A DNA stretch of 64,000 nucleotides from Dugong dugon (Eukaryota; Chordata; Mammalia; Sirenia; Dugongidae). Of the stretch, positions 24,606-35,237 are shown piece by piece. The translations under genes and the position numbers were made by a program. The stretch is taken from the NCBI GenBank assembly GCA_030035585.1, contig CM057463.1:135378736-135442735 (forward strand), given 5' to 3'. The notes under the pieces are model-generated. The model had not been told where the DNA came from and ran no database searches. It was given only the letters and a program-made list of their open reading frames with translations. How positions within the stretch are numbered: position 1 is the first letter of the stretch; each line of letters starts with the position of its first letter.

Positions 24606-25190
24606 ATATATCCTGCAAAACTCTTGTTCAAATATGATGGTGAAATTAGGTCATTTCCAGATAAACAGAAATTAAGTGACTGTAAAAATCAAACCAAACT
24701 TACAAGACTTATTAAAGGAAGTCCTTCAATCTGAGAACAATCAATATCAGACCACAGGCTGAATATAGGACACAGGATTGTACTACTCAGATAACAACCT
24801 AGGAAATGAACTCTTAAGGACTAGGCAAAACCAAAAGAATTACAACAGGGAACCAGAGACGTTAATCTGTAAATGACAACAGCATCAGAACAACAAAAGA
24901 GGGCATAAACGGTGTACGTATAGAACCTTCTAGTGGAGAGGAAGTCAAATGATACCAAGTAATAATAGATTGGTTCAAATCTAGGAAGATAAGGGTAAAT
25001 TTCAAGGTAACCACAAAGAAAGTTAACGAACCTACTCATCAAAATAAGGAAGAAAAACATAAAGTTTCAGTGAAAACAGAACCTACAAAAACAAAAGAAA
25101 TCCACAAACAAAAGGAACTCAGCACAGGAGAGGAACAGGAACAAAGAAAACATCAGCATCACAAAAAAAAAAAAAAAAAGCAATACAAAA

Positions 25191-25470
25191 TGCAATCCCA
25201 CTCCTAGGAATATATCCTAGAGGAATAAGAGCTGTCACACTAATAGACATATGCACACCCATATTCAATGAAGCTCTGTTCACAAAAGCAAAAAATGGAA
25301 ACAACCTAGATGCCCATCAACAGATGAATGGATAAACAAACTATGGTACATACACACAATGGAGTACTTGCAACGAGAAAGAACAATATTGAATCTGTGA
25401 AGCATCTCATAACGTGGATGAAACTGGGGACACTATGGTGAGTGAAATAAGTCAATCACAAAAGGACAAA
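25191..25470 (+). pseudogene. L1 ORF2 C-terminal remnant joined to the inter-ORF spacer
   Basis: After an A-run (25163-25179) and 'gcaatacaaaatg', which matches the spacer just upstream of the ORF2 start in L1 copy 3, the sequence reads [15 protein letters not shown] and LIDICTPIF, the ORF2 C-terminus. More than 3 kb of ORF2 is absent. The remnant has stops and cannot encode an enzyme. Confidence 0.9.
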
Positions 25471-26104
25471 TATTGTCTGAGGCCTTTACTGTATAACTCA
25501 TGTAAAGGTTTACACACAAAAAGAAACAGTCTTTGTTGGTTACGAGGGATGGGAGGGGTGGCAGGGGGGAACTAAATAGATAAGTGTTAACTACGGTGAA
25601 GGGTAAGACAGTACATATTACTGGGGAAGCTAGCACAACTTGTACAAGGAAAGGTTATGGAAACTCCATAGACACTTCCAAACTCCCTGAGGGACTAAAT
25701 TGCTGGGCAGAGGGCTGTGGGGACCGTGGTCTCAGGGAACTTCTAGCTCAATTGGCATAACACAATTTATAAAGACGATGTTCTACTTTCTACCTCAGTG
25801 AGTAGTGTCTGGGGTCTTAAAAGCCTGTGAGCAGCCATCTAAGAATCTCCACTGGTATGACCCCTTCAGAAGCAAGGGAGAATGAAGAGAACAATATACG
25901 AGGATAAGATTAGTCCAAAGGACTAATGGACCACAGCTACCAAGGCCTCCACCGGACTGAGTCAAGTACAGCTAGATGGTGCCCGGCTACCACCAGTGAC
26001 TGCTCTGACTGGGATCACAATAAAGGGTCCTGGACAGAGCTGGAAAAGGATGTAGAACAGAATTCTAACTCACAAAATAAAAAAGACCAGATTAATTGGC
26101 CTGA

Positions 26105-26812
26105 CAGACCAGAGAAACCCTGAGAGTATGGCCCCCGGACACCCTTTTAGCTCAGTGGTGAAGCCCCTCCTGAAGTTCCCCATTCAGCTAGGACTTGGAC
26201 AGCCTCATAAAACAAAACAGGACTAATGAGGCACAGCAGTCCAGAGACAAAGACTAGAAGGCAGGAGGGGACAGGAAAGTTGGTGATAGGGAACCCAAGG
26301 TTGAGAAGGAACAGGGTTGACATGTCATGGGGTTGTTAACCATTGTCATAAAGAATATGTGTACTAACTGTTTAATGAGAAACTATTTGTTCTGCAAACC
26401 TTCATCTAAGGTACAAAAAAAAAAAAGAATTACCTATATGAGATCAAATTTGACAACAACAACTCGAAAGGTTTGATGGGAAGCTTAGGGGACAGTGAGT
26501 TGAAGATAATGGTGATGGAATATTTTGGAAAAGGATAGTGAGAATAGCAGTACAACTGGAAGAATATAATCGATGTCGTTGAACTGTACATGTAGAAACT
26601 TTCAAAATGGTGTAACTTTGGCTATGTATATTTTCACCAAAAAAAAAAATGTCCTCAAGGTCGAGAAGGGAGACTACTGACACGTCGTGGGGTTGTTAAC
26701 CAATGTCATAAAACAATATGTGTACTGACTGTTTAATGAGAAACTATTTGTTCTGTAAACCTTCATCTAAATTACAATAAAAAATTAAAAACAAACAAAA
26801 AAAGAACAAAAT
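26105..26812 (+). repeat. L1 copy 2 3'UTR with a duplicated 3'-terminal module
   Basis: The module starting 'ggggttgttaac' occurs at 26329 and again at 26689, exactly 360 bases apart. Each copy runs through 'gagaaactatttgttctg' to an A-rich tract (26414-26425 and about 26776-26810). Both look like functional L1 tails. The same module recurs in L1 copy 3 and in the short insertion at 33851. Confidence 0.82.
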
Positions 26813-26850
26813 TATGTGAGACGAAGTCTCCTCATCCTTGCTTTATGATA
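26813..26850 (-). mobile_element. RTE 3' fragment, second part
   Basis: Continues the RTE coding sequence ('gtgagacgaagtctcctcat') that broke off at 22236. It ends at about 26850, where the fragment is itself 5'-truncated into the old L1. Confidence 0.75.
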
Positions 26851-26871
26851 CCACATCCTCATATTATGATA

Positions 26872-27740
26872 CAATCTGTTATTTAGCTGAAACCTGACCT
26901 CAGGGGATAGTTTCAATTTGAAGTTTATAGAGTATCTCAGGGTGATAGTCTCAGAGGCTCCTCTAGTCTCAACCAGTCTAGTAAGTCTGGACTTCATAAG
27001 AATTTGGGTTTTGTTTTGCATTTTTCTCCTATTCTGTCAGTGTTCATCTATTGTAAGCCTGATTACAAGGATTGGTAGTGCTAGCCAGGCACCATATAAT
27101 TCTTCTTGTCTCAGGGTAGATGAGCCTGTGGTTTGTGAAGGCTGTTAGTCCTATAGACTAGTTTCTTTTCTGAGTCTTTTGTTTCCTTCTTCCTCTTTTA
27201 CTCTAGATGAGTAGAGATCTTAGTTGTATCTTAGATGGTAACTGGCAAGCTTTTAAGACCCCAGACGCTACTCACCAAACTAGGATGTAGAACATAAAGT
27301 TTATGAACTATAGTATGCCAACTGACTGAGTTGTCCCATGAGTCTATGGTCCTAAGCCTTCAAACCCAGTAAACCAATCCCACGAGATGTTTGGTTTTAT
27401 ATCTAAGAAGTATCATCAGTAACTTTACCCTCATGTGTTTCATTATATATATGAATATATATGCAGCACACACATGCATGTATATACATATGCCTATAGA
27501 TACACCTATACTTGCATGTGTTTACATACACATATACCTACCTATGTACATATATGCATATATAACTATGTAACCACACACATATTTTTGGTTATTATTG
27601 TTGTTGCAAAATGGTATATGTTATAGCATTTTCCTAAAGCATCTTTATTCTTGTGTACTTCTTAGTGACATCATTTACCTTGGTCAAGTTATGGACACTT
27701 CACTCACATTAGGTGTTACCTTGGGAACTGAAATTCTTAT
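26872..27740 (-). mobile_element. Old L1 3'UTR, continuation of the outermost layer
   Basis: Resumes the L1 3'UTR broken at 21984: 'gacctcaggggatagtttca', 'gtatctcagggtgatagtct', then 'aagcttttaagaccccagac' near 27250, a segment shared with all L1 3'UTRs in this window. The upstream limit is uncertain; sequence after the AT/CA-rich simple repeat (27445-27590) may still belong to it. Confidence 0.7.
27445..27590. repeat. Complex (TA)/(CATA) simple repeat
   Basis: Degenerate 'tatacatatg' and 'tacctacctatgta' units. The open frames across it (27391-27573 and 27435-27626) are low-complexity artefacts. Confidence 0.75.
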
Positions 27741-29412
27741 GGAAATTTAATCTTCTCAAATAGAAAAAGCTCCAAATAAACAAAAAACGAACCAAAAAAT
27801 AAAAAATAAACCTGAACTGTTTCTTGAATTTAAATCATAATTCCCAAAGGGACACATTTTTGATGTTTTATATATGCGTGATACTTTACCATTAAAAACA
27901 ATTATGTGTCTATCTTTTGAATAATGCTAATGTAATAATTATTTATGTTTCTTTTTTATCTTCAGTGGATTTAAAAATCAGTTAAAACATAAATTTTTGT
28001 ATATCTAATTACGCACCTTGTACCATGCACATTTTTGGAGAGAATGTCAAAATATATCATCACTGAAATTTTCACAATATGGAAATAGTAGTTCTTTCAG
28101 AACAAGGTATTTTCAGGATCTCAAAAAATTTCACAACAGAATATTAACATATGTTTTCATGCCCTGAATCATTACAATTTTTCTTCAATTAATTACATGA
28201 AATACCTGCACGTAAGACACTCATCTGATACTTTGACAATAAATTGTTTGATTTCAAGTAGATGGCAAAAGCATGACTGAGATAATTACTGTTAGAAAGA
28301 GACAGTCTAAAGGACTTGCTAATTATATATTCTTTCCGTTTACTGGCTCTCAAGTGTTCCTATGCACAAAATCATCGGTTAATATTCAAATCTCCTTTCC
28401 TATGATATAGCGAGTTTTGATTGAAAAGGTAACATTTGTACCATTTTCTTTTTATGTCTACCTTGGCCCACAGGAGGAGAAATTGTGTCCCTTTTCGTCT
28501 GCTATTTCCATAATCTCCTCTCAACCAGCTCATTTAATTAGATGAAGTCTGAGATACCTACCTATTTGTCCACATTTTATTAGTAACTGATGTTGCTGTT
28601 TTTCATTTACAAATTAGATTCTGCCCTATTTTTCTTCCTTCTTTCCTTCCTTCCTTCTCTCCTTTCCTCCCTTCCTTCCTTCATTTCTCCCTTCCTCCCT
28701 CCCTCCCTCTCTCTCTTTTTTCCTGTTTTCTTTATTGTGCCAAGATCAGAAGAATTATTTCATTCATTGCTGCTTCTATTTCCAAGATCCATACACTTGT
28801 AAATAAGCTATATCTAGCTACTGACGGCTGGGGATTGAGTAGATTTTATGATATGTTTGATGTTTTTTGTATGTATCCATTGGCAAGATGGAAGGATATT
28901 ACAGTGTGAAGGTTGGTCCCAGAAATAGTATTTGAGTTTGTTTTTTGAGTTGTTAAGAGATTTATGAAAAGGGAAAAGTGAAATAAAAAATACCAAGTGT
29001 GGACAGAGTTGATTAGAAAGATCTCAAAGCAAAGGTGAGGGTCCAAGTTTCCTTGGAAACTCAGAATTTATAGTGCAACCAGTTTTGAAGCTCTAATGAA
29101 AGTCCTGGTAGCACTCATCTGTCTTGGGGACAGGAACACCATAAACAAATATTACATTAGTTATTAAAGAATAGGAGAAATTGAGTAACAGCAATTTGGC
29201 TGATGTTTATTACCAAAATTAAAAACCATTTTTAACATTGAGATTTTTGAAAGACAAAGGAATAATTTAAGCTCTTCCGTTATAAAAATTGTTGCTTTAG
29301 TAAATATCACCGAACATGTTCATCTGGATATAATTTTTTCTTTCCTGTAAATGAGCAATGAAAACACTCAGAATGTGGTCTTCCAGGTGGCTTCATAATT
29401 GCGACTCAATAG
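27741..29412. other. No gene seen; AT-rich DNA with a (TTCC)n tract
   Basis: No coding features or named repeats apart from the pyrimidine microsatellite at 28632-28722. Short open frames at 28814-29046 lack any domain. Confidence 0.45.
28632..28722. repeat. (TTCC)n / pyrimidine tract
   Basis: About 90 bases of almost pure C and T with TTCC and CCCT units. A potential polymorphic microsatellite; a triplex-prone pure pyrimidine strand. Confidence 0.9.
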
Positions 29413-29990
29413 GTTGGTCCACAATCAAGGCAAATGGAAGCAGCAGTCAAGAAAACAAATGATGTATTGCATTAGACAAATTTATTGCAAAAGACCTCTT
29501 TAAAGTGTTAATAAGCAAAGATATAATTTTTAATAATAAGGTGCACCTGACCCAAGTCATCGTATTTTCAGTCACCTCATATGCAAGTGAAAGCTGGACA
29601 ATGAATAAGGGAGACCAAAGAAGAATTGTTGTATTTGAATTATGGTGTTGCACAAGAATATTGAATATACCATGGACTGCCAGAAGAACGAGGAAATCTG
29701 TCTTCTAAGAGGTATAGCTTAAATGAATGGTGAGACATTGTCTCATGTATTTTAGACATGTTATCAGGAGGCACCAGTCCCTGGAGAAGGATATCATGCT
29801 TTGTAAAGTAGAGGGTCAGCGAAAAAGAGGAAGACCTTCAATGGGTTGAATTGACACAGTGGCTGCAACAATGGGCTCAAACATAGCAACTATTTTGAGG
29901 ATATCGTAGAACTGGACAATGTTTCATTTTGTTGTACATAGGGTGGCTGTGAGTCAGAACTGACTCAACAGCACAAAACAATAACAAAAG
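29413..29990 (+). mobile_element. RTE (BovB-class) 3' fragment
   Basis: Begins at 'ggtccacaatcaaggcaaat' and carries the last part of the RTE ORF (recognisable as SYASESWTMNKGDQRRI and KRGRPSMG-like segments in different frames). It ends 'tgactcaacagcacaaaaca' plus a degraded (aac)n-type tail. It is 5'-truncated, with several frameshifts. Confidence 0.88.
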
Positions 29991-32900
29991 CAATAGGCTA
30001 TTCAATAGTTTTATCAGGCAAGTTGCTTTTGGCTTATGGGGTATTTAGTAATTCCAGTCAATTTGCTCTGCTTCTTTCAGTCAGTTGAAATATTTGAAAT
30101 GTTATGTTGATTGATAAGAGTTTTAAGTCCGTAGATGATAGTGCTGGTAGGATCATTGCAGACAGGAAAAGCATTTTTGTCTCATGTAAAAACAAATCAC
30201 TGCCTCTTCCATGATGCTGAAAGAGTCAAATATGATCAGATTTCCATTAGGTGTTCAGTAATCACCTTATTGTTGGCAGTGGTGTTTTTTTTTTTCTCCT
30301 TTTCTTTCTTCATTCCAAAATCTTTATCCTAAATTTGTTTCATTAAATGTCTTTGCATTTTCAAAAAATTGTTCATAATATTTATCAGGAATCTAGGAAA
30401 CTTATCCACTCACATTAATCCAAATTATATTTTTATTTACCGGATATTGATGAAAAAGAGCTACTACTGAATAAAGGATAGTTTATCCCATGTAAGTATT
30501 TGGATTTGTTCACTATAATTAATAATGCAATATATAAGACACCATATTTAAATTACAACATATTATATGAGAAATATATTGAATATTTAAAGTTTTGTAT
30601 GTTTCATGAAATATTTCTAGTAGGTCAAGGATTATCTGGAAATTTTAAAAGTCATTAAAAAACTTTGCACTTGAACTTCCTGGGTACTGTTTACAGTGTC
30701 ATACATAATGAATTTTCCAGTAATTTTAAACTTTGTAATTGTGTGTTGTTTTAGTATATTCTGGTTTAGTTTTACAACATTCTTAATTGGATATAGAAAG
30801 TGTTAATTTTTATGGCATGAAGAAAATGAATATTTGTATTTAGCCAAAGGCTTCTGTAAAAGTTTTTGTTTCCAATTAAATCAAAGTTACTGATAAAATG
30901 AAGTGTAAGCTGAATTTTGACCCTGTAAGTCAAGAAGATTACAGAAAAATACTCAAGAGACTATATATCTTCTGTTCTTTTTCTAGTCATACGAAAATCT
31001 AAAATATCAGGTATCTCCATAATCTCTTTGTAGAACATGATATTTTGATTGTCAAGAAAATAGTAATTGGGATAATCATTTAGGTTTATATGATATAAAT
31101 CTCAGTATAATAATACAAAATATTCTATACTAAATTTGCATGAGAAGATTTTCTCAATTAAAAAGAACTCAGAAAAGGAAATGAATACATTTTAAAAGCT
31201 TTAAGATCAAAGTGAGATTTAACTGTGTTAAAAATTTAAAGACCATATGAGAACATGATTATAATATTACTAAAATTAAATAATAATGATTGATTTTGTT
31301 TACTTAGCCAGCTATTAAATGTACACATACACAAAATCATTTTGTAATTAAATTTTTTCTTTAAGTCTTTGTAGATATATACTGTGGCAATAAAATAAAA
31401 CTCCTGTATTAATCTCAAATGACTGGTAGAATGGACCTCCACCACTGAGGCAGAAACTACCTCTCTCCACCGAGCCAAAAAACCAGTAGCTGAAAGATTT
31501 CAACTTCTAGCAACTTGTAAGTTGCACAAGATGGGATATCATTGCTCTCATAATAAAAGAAACAGAAACAACTAAAACAAACGATCCGTTGTAGAAACCA
31601 AAAAAAAGACACTGCCATCGAGTTGATTCTGACTCGTATTACCAAACAGGATGGTAGATTACTCTGGAACAAAGCAAAATAATGAAATTGAACTTCTACA
31701 GTAAAGTTTATCTTAAACATAACAATAAATGTTTGGAAAGGCTTGCAACTTTATTTCATAATTTTTGTTTGTATTAATATTACTTTGATATTGGGGATGT
31801 TATTAATTTAAGAAAGAGTTTCAGACCTCTATTTGAATACTGAAGAATAAGGTCATTTATACCTTAACTATAAGGAAGAGGGGTAGTGAACACGCCTGAG
31901 CTAGTGAATCACTGATATATCAATCGTGAGGAGAGTATAGTAAGTTGCATAGGATCACATACAAGAAAAGAGATAACCTTTACCTATATCTCTGTTAGTA
32001 TATAGTGTCAATTAACTTGTATGTTAATTGGCTTCACTAAGCTGGTATACATATTAATGTGGGATGATTGAGAATTAATTAGCTGAACATTAAGTAGATC
32101 ATACCCATGTTATTATATGTGTGTTAATACAGAAGATATATATATACTTAGTAATTTATATAATATACTTGTAATATATTAAAGAATTTATCTTAGTAGA
32201 TTGATATTACTGTAAGTGTAGCAAGAAATGGATATTTTACTAATAAATTTAAAATTAGAATTTTAAGATTAATCATTACTAAGTTATACTAATTATTTAT
32301 GCATCTAAACAAAAACTTTTATTTAGTTTATGTATTTATATATTTATTTTATTGGACTTTTAAAAATTATTTATTACTGTTGTTGTTGCATCAGACATTT
32401 GAACCACTTAACCGCTTAAAATGAAATGCTGCTTCTATAATAAACTTTATCCATCAATATGAGTATATCAGTACATACCTTATTTTACTCCCTAGCCCCT
32501 AACTGTCCAACCTACCAAAAAAAAAAAAAAAACTTTATGGTAGAGGTTTAAAAATCTGAATTCTGCTTTATCCACCCTTTGCCTAGCCTCTGGCTACATC
32601 TAGATGGGCTTTGTATGGGCCCTATTTAGCTACTCTCTGGCCTACTCCAGAAATCCCATGTAACAGCACATTACTGCAAATCATAATGACCCAAATTACT
32701 TACTTAAGTATTGTGAAGTCCCTTCTCTCTTGCTGCCCACTAGGCATATCTTGGCAAGGGTTTTTAGGTGCCATAAAGAATGAAGGCAGGCTTGTAATTT
32801 GTGTTATGTTAAGGAGCTGGAGTATTCTTCTGTCCTTAGCGTGGGTTTTGATACCAAAATATTATATATTTCCCACAATAGAATTCCATAAATATTTTTA

Positions 32901-33055
32901 AATGAACAAATCTGATTTCTCATTTCTTGCTATGGATAGAGTGACCATAAATCTAAGCCAACCTCTTCAATTGTGCAATGGTTTCCATAGCTTCTTACCT
33001 ATGGTTATAGAAACTTCTTTAGCACTTGACTCCACTATTCCGAGTCATCAATCAC
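29991..33055. other. No gene seen; AT-rich DNA with minor repeats
   Basis: Extremely AT-rich (notably 32100-32380). A SINE fragment lies at 31595-31650 and an A-run at about 32517. From about 32930 the sequence may be an upstream extension of the RTE at 33056: 'tagcacttgactccactatt' near 33020 resembles a degraded SINE-like head. No open frame here looks coding. Confidence 0.45.
31595..31650 (-). mobile_element. AfroSINE fragment
   Basis: 'aaaccaaaaaaaagacactg' and 'ccatcgagttgattctgact' are the sense 3' end of an AfroSINE in minus orientation. The rest is missing. Confidence 0.72.
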
Positions 33056-33219
33056 TTGTCTGTCAGTTTCTCATACTGAGGTGGCTTGCTTGTTGCTGTG
33101 ATACTGGAAGCTTTGCCACTGGTACTCCAAATATGAGCAGGGTCTTCCGTGGTGGACAGGCTTCAGTGGAACTTCCAGACTAAGACAGACTAGGAAGAAA
33201 GACCTGGCAGTCTACGTCG

Positions 33220-34740
33220 GAAAAAAATTGGCCACTGAAAACCTTATGAATAGCAGCAGGACATTTTATGGTACAGTGCCAGAAGATAAGCCCCTCAGGT
33301 TGGAAGTCACTGAAAATATGACTGGGGATGAGCTGTCTCCTCAAAGTAGAGTCAACAGTAATGACGCAAATGGAATCAAGACTTCAGGTCATTCATCTGC
33401 TGAGGTGGCACAACTCAAAATAATCAAAAACAGCTGCAAACATCCATTAATAACTGGAAAGTGGAATGTACAAAGTATGAATCTAGGAAAAATGGAGGTC
33501 GTCAAAAATGAATGAAGCTTATAAAGATCCATATCCTAAGCGTTACCGAGCTGAAAAGTACTGGTATTGGCCATTTTGAATCAGACAATCATACGGTATT
33601 ATGCCAAGAATAACAAATTGAAGAGGAGTGGCATCAGATTCATTGTTAAAAAGAACATTTCAAGATCTATCTGGAGGTACAACACTGTCAGTGATAGGAT
33701 AACATCCATAAGCCTACAAAGAGGACCATTTACTATGACTATTATTCAAATTTATGCACCAACCACTAAGGCCAAAGATGAAGAAACATAAGATTTTTAC
33801 CAACTTCTGCAGTCTGAAATTGTTCAAACATGCAATCAAGATGCACTGATGGGGTTGTTAACCAAAGTCATAAAACAGCATGTGTACTACTGTTACATGA
33901 GAAACTGTTTGTTCTGTAAGCCTTCACCTGAAGTACAATAAAATATTAAAAAAAAAAAAAGATGCACTGATAATTACTGATTGGAATGCAAAAGTTGGAA
34001 ACAAAGAAGAAGGACTGCTAGTTGGAAAATATGGCCTTGGTCACAAAAATGAAGTCATACACTGAATGACAGAATTTTGCAAGAACAACAACTTCTTCAT
34101 TGCAAATACCTTTTTCAACAACATAAATAGCAACTATACACTTGGACCTCATTAGATGGAATACACAGGAATCAAGTAGACTACATCTGTAGAAAGAAAG
34201 GATGAAAAAGCTCAGTGTCATCAATCAGAACAAGGCCAGGGGCCGACTGTGGAACAGCCCATCAATTGCTTGTATGTGAGTTAAATTTGAAGTTGAAGAA
34301 AGTTAGAACAAGTCCACGAGAGCCCAAGTATGAACTTAAGTATGTCCCACCTGAGACCATCTCAAGAATAGATTTGACACACTGAACACTAATGACTGAC
34401 GACCAGACGAATTGTGGAATGATCAAGGACATCATACATGAAGAAAGCAAAATATCAGTAAAAAGACAAGAGAGAAAGAAAAGACTAAAATGGATGTCAG
34501 AAGAGACTCTGAAAGTTGCTCTCGAATATAGATAGAGTGGCAAAAGCAAAAGGAAGAAATGTTGAAGTAAAAGAGCTGAACAGAACATTTCAAAAGGCAG
34601 CTCGAGAAGACAAAGTAAAGTATTATAATGAAATGTGCAAAGACCTAGAGATAGAAAACCAAAAGGGAAGAACACATTCAACATTTTTCAAGCTGAAAGA
34701 ACTGAATAGAAAATTCAAGACTTGAGCTGCAATATTGAAG
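33220..34740 (+). pseudogene. RTE endonuclease / linker pseudogene
   Basis: Decayed coding sequence of the RTE protein. The endonuclease segments WNVQSMN, IYAPTT and DWNAKVG survive in different frames; the GDWN-type motif has lost its first residue. A linker with basic sequence (VKELNRTFQKAAREDKVKYYNEM, about 34571-34633) follows. Multiple stops, frameshifts and two insertions make it non-functional. Confidence 0.85.
33851..33960 (+). mobile_element. 110-bp L1 3'-end insertion
   Basis: Carries only the last L1 3'UTR module ('ggggttgttaaccaaagtca' through 'cacctgaagtacaataaaat') and an A-tail. It is flanked by a perfect 13-bp TSD, aagatgcactgat, at 33838-33850 and 33959-33971; the two leading As of the right copy may belong to the tail. 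A severely 5'-truncated L1 copy from the L1 copy 2/3 lineage, inserted in the RTE endonuclease region. Confidence 0.95.
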
Positions 34741-34744
34741 GATT

Positions 34745-34910
34745 CCCCTGGTGGCACAGTGATTAAGAGCTATGGCTGCTAACCAAAAGGTCCATAGTTT
34801 GGGTCCACCAGCTGCTACTTGGAAACCTATCAGGCAGTTTTATTCTGTCCTATAGGGTCACTATAAATCAGAAATGAATCGATGGCAACGAGTTTGGTTT
34901 GGATTTTTGG
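34745..34910 (+). mobile_element. AfroSINE inside the RTE
   Basis: Sense orientation: A-box region 'tggcacagtgattaagag' near 34752, B-box region 'ggtccatagtttgggtccac' near 34790, then 'ttctgtcctatagggtcact' and a T/G-rich tail 'gagtttggtttggattttt'. It splits the RTE sequence (…gaaggattc / tatgggaagaatattg…). No clear TSD beyond a few bases. Confidence 0.9.
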
Positions 34911-35193
34911 TATGGGAAGAATATTGAATGACGCAGGAAGCATCAAAAGAAGACGGAAGGAATACACAGTCACTGTACTAAAAAGAATTGGTCAACATTC
35001 AACCATTTCAGGAGGTAGTATATGATCAAGAACCAAATAATGGTACTGAAGGAAGAAGTCCAAACTGCACTGAAGGCATTGGCTAAAAACAAGGCTCCAG
35101 GAATAGACTGAATACCAACTGAGATGTTTCAACAGATGGATGCAGCGCTGGAGGTGCTCATTATATCAAGAAATTTGGAAGACAGCTACCTGA

Positions 35194-35237
35194 AGTTTTG
35201 CAAGAGGAAGATGAAAGATTTGACAAACATTTGACAG
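35194..35237. other. Junction sequence between two RTE pieces
   Basis: About 44 bases that match neither RTE piece by eye, between the 3' break of the first RTE copy and the inverted RTE segment. It could be original target DNA or filler from the rearrangement. Confidence 0.5.

Larger units (their letters stand above)
22237..26812 (+). mobile_element. L1 copy 2 with ORF2 almost wholly deleted (innermost layer)
   Basis: A plus-strand L1 with an apparently complete 5' end ('acttccgggcaacatggcgc', matching the head of L1 copy 3), a 5'UTR of about 1.5 kb, an ORF1 pseudogene and the inter-ORF spacer. It then jumps at about 25191-25194 directly into the last part of ORF2 and the 3'UTR. The endonuclease and RT domains are absent. 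It sits in an RTE with TSDs tatgtgagatga (22225-22236) and tatgtgagacga (26813-26824). Total length is about 4.6 kb against about 8.5 kb for a full element of this lineage. Confidence 0.92.
33056..35193 (+). mobile_element. RTE (BovB-class) LINE, 5' and central part
   Basis: Starts at about 'ctgtcagtttctcatactga' and runs through the RTE 5' region, the APE-type endonuclease and the start of the RT region. Frame fragments include TGKWNVQSMNLGK (near 33470), IIQIYAPTTKAKDEE (near 33740) and ITDWNAKVGN (near 33980). RTE elements encode one endonuclease-RT protein and replicate by target-primed reverse transcription. The copy is interrupted by an L1 tail (33851-33960) and a SINE (34745-34910). 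RTE similarity stops at about 35193, well short of the 3' end. Confidence 0.88.

Noticed and set aside
27391-27626. Tyr/Ile/His-rich open frames
   Set aside because: Low-complexity translation of a TA/CATA simple repeat.
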